NCBI GenBank assembly: GCA_035946575.1
Contig: DASYZG010000104.1
Coordinates: 32,978 to 96,977, forward strand
From: Gp13-AA77 sp035946575
Lineage (GTDB): Bacteria > Acidobacteriota > Terriglobia > UBA7540
DNA: 64,000 bases
Reading direction: 5' to 3'
A program made the translations under genes and the position numbers. The notes below the pieces were generated by a model that did not search any database, was not told where the DNA came from, and worked only from the letters and a program-made list of their open reading frames with translations. Below are positions 61,108 to 64,000 of the stretch, piece after piece (within the stretch, counting starts at the first letter, position 1; every line of letters begins with the position of its first letter).

Positions 61108-63275
61108 AAGCGCCAGGTTAACTTCGCAAACACGCTGCGTCCGGCCTGGGTCGGGAGAACGAGGTTAAGCCCGCCGAACTCAAAGTGACGCCGGTCCAGG
61201 AGGTTCTGGCCAGCCAGGCTGAACTCCGCCGATTCTCCCAGCTTCCAGCCCAGCCGTGCGTCAACCCGGAGGTACGAGGGCACCGCGAGTTCAGGCAAAC
61301 GGTCGACGTAAGAGAAAGCCGTGTCGAACTCAAATCGCCGCGGCAGGTTCAGATACGAGCGTACCTGGAACTGATGGCGGGGGCTCATTCCCGCGGCCGC
61401 AGGCGAGTACGGGTTCGGCTGGCTAGGCGTGCCCAACGGATCGAGGCTCGTCGGGTCCAGGTGCAGGTCCATTTTGAGCCACGAGTAGCTGCCGCTTATT
61501 TTCCATCGCTCCGCGACCTCCCAAGTCACCGTGGCCTCGGCTCCGTGGGTATTCCCGTGCATTTTGTTGTCAAAAAACTGGGGAATCACGAGGTGAACCG
61601 GTTCGGGAGTTTTTTCCAAAAACGGGGTACCCGGTTCCGTTGTGGTCAGCCGGTGATAAACATTGTAGAACGTCGCCACGTCCAGGGACACGCGCCGGGA
61701 CGCCTGGGCGCGATATCCCAGCTCGTAAGCCACGAGTTCTTCAGCCCGGAACCTGGGATTGCCGAAGAGGCTGACCACGTCGATCAGGCCTCCTTGACCC
61801 GGAAAGGCCGTATTGTCAACCCGAAGATCCTCGTTCTCGCGGGAGGGCTGGACAATCGCCCGTGAAATCGCGCCCCAGAAAGCCTGCCGGTCGCTCGGCG
61901 ACCAGAGCAACCTCACGTCCGGCTCAACTTCGAAGCCGGTGTAAGCGTTGTGCTCAAGCTTGGAGCCCACGGTGAGCTGGATGGAATTCGTCAGCCTGAT
62001 TTCATCCTGGAAGAAGCCGCTGAAGAGATTGTTCGCGCGCTTTGGCGGATCAAACGAGATCGCAAACCCCCGCGTAAACTGGTCGCCGGTGAAGCGGTAC
62101 CCCAGCCCCCACACGATGTCGTGCCGGTCGCCCGCCGCGAAATGATGCTTGAAATCGAAATCGAGGGTATTGAGGTTTTCGTGGAGGCCAAAAAAGCCCG
62201 TGTGACCGACTCCATCGTAATAGGCCTGCACGGCAACGTCCGACCGGCCGGACAGCTTGCGGCTCCAGCGAGCCAGCAGGTTTCCATCCTGGATGTCAAG
62301 CGCGTCTCTACGGACGCCTTCGAGCGGAGGGCTCAGGGAAAGAAGACCTTTGATCGTCTGGCCCCCATGCTCACTCAGCAAATTACCCTCGAGCATCAGT
62401 GAGTCGCGCGGAGACAAGTCCCAGTCTGACCGGAATCCTCCGTTGAGCTGCCGCCATCCGTCGTTACCAGGCTGGCCGGGAGAGTTCATCAGGTTGCCGG
62501 TGTTCGTGTCCATCGCATAGACGCGATAAGCGCCCTCGCCGCCCTTCACCTTGCCGCCGTACTGCACCATTCCCTGAGTCGTAGTTGGTCCGGCGCCCGC
62601 CACCACCAATCCGCCCTGCGTCTGCTTGGAGCCCTTGGTGATGATGTTGATGACCCCATTGACGGCGTTGGCTCCCCACACGGCTGCTCCCGGGCCGCGG
62701 ATCACCTCGATGCGCTCGATGTCTTCCAGGGGCACATTCTGAATGTCCCAGAAGACCCCCGAGAACGTCGGATCGTAGACGGTACGGCCATCGATCAGGA
62801 CAAGCAGCTTGTTGGCGAACTGGTTGTTGAACCCGCGCGCGCTGATGGCCCAGGAGTTGGCATCCATCTGGGCCACGTCCAGGCCCGGAACCATGCGGAG
62901 CACATCCGGGATATTGGTTGCTCCCGACCGCCGGATTTCGTCCGCCGTGACCACGTAAATGGCGGCCGCCGCCCTCGAAAGCTTCTGCTCTTTTCTGGAA
63001 ACCGACGTCACCTTCATGCTCATCAATTCTTCCAGGCTGGCGCTCGCCAATCGATCCGCCTGGGCTTGAGCGCTCACGGCGGGAGGACAGAACAGCAACA
63101 CCGCAACCAGCAGCGCCCGACTCGTGAGTCGCGCGGCGTTGTGGCGCAGTCGCCGGCACCGCAGCAAACCAGTGGCGCAGGGCACGCCCCAGGCCTCGCA
63201 GTCGCGCAGAACTCCGCACGGCAAAGGCGTGGTCGCGCTGCTAAATGAAAGCACAAGTTTCTTTCGCATGTTCAA
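61104..63275 (-). CDS. TonB-dependent receptor of a YfiR-kinase operon
   Basis: A 723-residue outer-membrane receptor, first gene of the operon. The signal peptide (SRALLVAVLLFCPPAVSAQ, about residues 52-70) is far from the first Met, so the real start may be downstream. The plug is typical: LEELMSMKVTSVSRKEQKLS, AAAAIYVVTADEIRRSGATN, IPDVLRMVPGLDVAQMDANS, RGFNNQFANKLLVLIDGRTV, then LEDIERIEVIRGPGAAVWGA. The barrel ends SVFAKLTWRF with a C-terminal Phe. This plug pattern is seen in receptors that accompany YfiR and hybrid kinases in many bacteria. The ligand is unknown. The YfiR gene overlaps its stop by four bases. Confidence 0.93.
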   Translation of the reverse strand: MNMRKKLVLSFSSATTPLPCGVLRDCEAWGVPCATGLLRCRRLRHNAARLTSRALLVAVLLFCPPAVSAQAQADRLASASLEELMSMKVTSVSRKEQKLSRAAAAIYVVTADEIRRSGATNIPDVLRMVPGLDVAQMDANSWAISARGFNNQFANKLLVLIDGRTVYDPTFSGVFWDIQNVPLEDIERIEVIRGPGAAVWGANAVNGVINIITKGSKQTQGGLVVAGAGPTTTQGMVQYGGKVKGGEGAYRVYAMDTNTGNLMNSPGQPGNDGWRQLNGGFRSDWDLSPRDSLMLEGNLLSEHGGQTIKGLLSLSPPLEGVRRDALDIQDGNLLARWSRKLSGRSDVAVQAYYDGVGHTGFFGLHENLNTLDFDFKHHFAAGDRHDIVWGLGYRFTGDQFTRGFAISFDPPKRANNLFSGFFQDEIRLTNSIQLTVGSKLEHNAYTGFEVEPDVRLLWSPSDRQAFWGAISRAIVQPSRENEDLRVDNTAFPGQGGLIDVVSLFGNPRFRAEELVAYELGYRAQASRRVSLDVATFYNVYHRLTTTEPGTPFLEKTPEPVHLVIPQFFDNKMHGNTHGAEATVTWEVAERWKISGSYSWLKMDLHLDPTSLDPLGTPSQPNPYSPAAAGMSPRHQFQVRSYLNLPRRFEFDTAFSYVDRLPELAVPSYLRVDARLGWKLGESAEFSLAGQNLLDRRHFEFGGLNLVLPTQAGRSVFAKLTWRF

Positions 63276-64000
63276 GCTTCCAATCCAGGCGATTTGAACC
63301 GATTACGCCAACATGAAGAGTTATCGGCACACGCCCATAGAGCATTACTTTTGCGTGCAAGCCCGCTCGCGGAGAGTAGTCGAGCCGGGCCGGGGGCAGA
63401 GTCTCACCCGTGATTTCTGACGCCACGTGAGGGTCTCGATGGAGTGCGGCATGGATCACCGGCACGTGAAGTGATTGGGACTGCAGCCTGATGGTCGATC
63501 GGTTCTTGGGGAACTCGCCGGAGCACAAGTCCGCCTCGAAGTCGGCAAAGTGTAACAGGCCTTCCGACGTAGAGGCGCTGGCCACAGCAGGCCCTCCATG
63601 TGCCAATAGGATATCGACCAACCGGCTATTGGCTCAGTGATGCCGGTCACCGGGGGCGGTGACGTTTCCGGTCGTTGCAGCATCGGTAGATAGCTGAATT
63701 TACGAAACTAAGCCAGGTAGGCCCTTACCGGCCACGTCACTCCGGGCAGCGAGGAATCTGAAAAGAGAGAGTTGAGATTCCTTCCATGCCCGGCGGTATC
63801 CAGCACCCGCTGAAAAACCTCTTCCCGGCCGCGTCATTCCGGGCGCGGCGAGGAATCTGCTTCTAAAGAGAGAGAGAGAGAGTTGAGACTCAGCGGCACG
63901 CGCTCATCCCCTGCAGAGTGTTACCAAATAGAGTGACAGGCTAACCCCTCAGCCGGCCCACCGCAGCTGATGAAAGCGCTGCCGGCGGGCCACCCCTGGG
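63276..64000. other. Receptor upstream region and repeats to the window edge
   Basis: About 725 bases without a supported gene. 63276-63720 should hold the promoter of the receptor operon; no clear box or riboswitch was seen. From 63729 on it contains two related repeats. The frames here have no family match. Confidence 0.45.
63729..63890. repeat. Two copies of a GTCATTCCGGGC-type repeat with an AG tract
   Basis: Copy 1 (63729-63780): GGCCACGTCACTCCGGGCAG, CGAGGAATCTGAAAAGAGAG, AGTTGAGATTC. Copy 2 (63825-63890): GGCCGCGTCATTCCGGGCGC, GGCGAGGAATCTGCTTCTAA, then eight AG units (63867-63882), GTTGAGACT. CATTCCGGGC..GCGAGGAATCT is a repeat common in acidobacterial intergenic DNA; a similar reverse piece is at 28879-28895. 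Confidence 0.75.

Noticed and set aside
63280..63300. GGTTCAAATC on the minus strand, like a tRNA T-loop
   Set aside because: The stem does not pair, and no acceptor, D-arm or anticodon arm fits around it.
63300..63480. Possible c-di-GMP riboswitch upstream of the receptor operon
   Set aside because: No conserved GEMM core was found on the minus strand.

Overview
The window reads as a chromosome segment of a free-living, high-GC Acidobacteriota bacterium, most likely Bryobacterales/Solibacter-like. This rests on gene families only: a cluster of DUF1549/DUF1553, DUF1501 and cytochrome-WD40 genes, the tail of an ADOP-type permease, DUF4382, VCBS/ASH and HAF-repeat proteins, an Oar-like TonB receptor, S53 peptidases, and many secreted enzymes. 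No rRNA, tRNA, CRISPR array or intact prophage was seen.

Layout. 1-5.1 kb: 3' part of treY, then groES-groEL behind a perfect CIRCE operator and ahead of a strong terminator. 5.2-12.8 kb: an OprB-type porin, a large VCBS/ASH secreted protein, a DUF2520 Rossmann protein and a DUF4382 lipoprotein. 13-24 kb: a minus-strand cluster of secreted multi-domain proteins (Tat beta-propeller, DUF1501, small secreted protein, DUF1549/1553 haem protein, cytochrome-WD40, PPC-domain protein). Its spacers are filled by related CACAGAGG palindromes, and one spacer carries a frameshifted GxxExxY nuclease gene framed by two of them. 24-28.6 kb: a HAD phosphatase, a junction of two dead gene fragments (HPP membrane protein and ADOP permease), comM, and a PAS membrane protein. 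28.9-33.5 kb: a PIG-L deacetylase, a HAF protein, a PQQ beta-propeller protein and a GMC oxidoreductase remnant.

34-39.5 kb is a sugar operon on the plus strand (SIS, GH42, ROK kinase, MFS). 39.4-44.2 kb holds two secreted unknowns and a GH39 glycosidase. 44.4-48.9 kb has two S53 peptidases with a chagasin-like inhibitor gene between them. 49-51 kb is a scrambled, more AT-rich patch: palindromes, an IS1-like transposase remnant, a split small gene, a trypsin-like protease and a 40-residue protein. 52-58 kb has an Oar-like TonB receptor, an AhpD-like protein, a mutarotase-fold protein and a membrane acyltransferase-like protein. 58-63.3 kb is a minus-strand TonB receptor-YfiR-hybrid kinase operon, followed by repeats to the end.

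Working together: much of the window looks devoted to capturing and degrading outside polymers and sensing them at the envelope (porin, receptors, glycosidases, proteases, sugar kinase and transporter). The most original observation is the GxxExxY gene framed by palindromes that recur alone at several other places here, which suggests a small mobile or REP-like element. Start codons were often moved inward from the longest open frame, because a ribosome site and signal peptide lie downstream; this is stated per gene.
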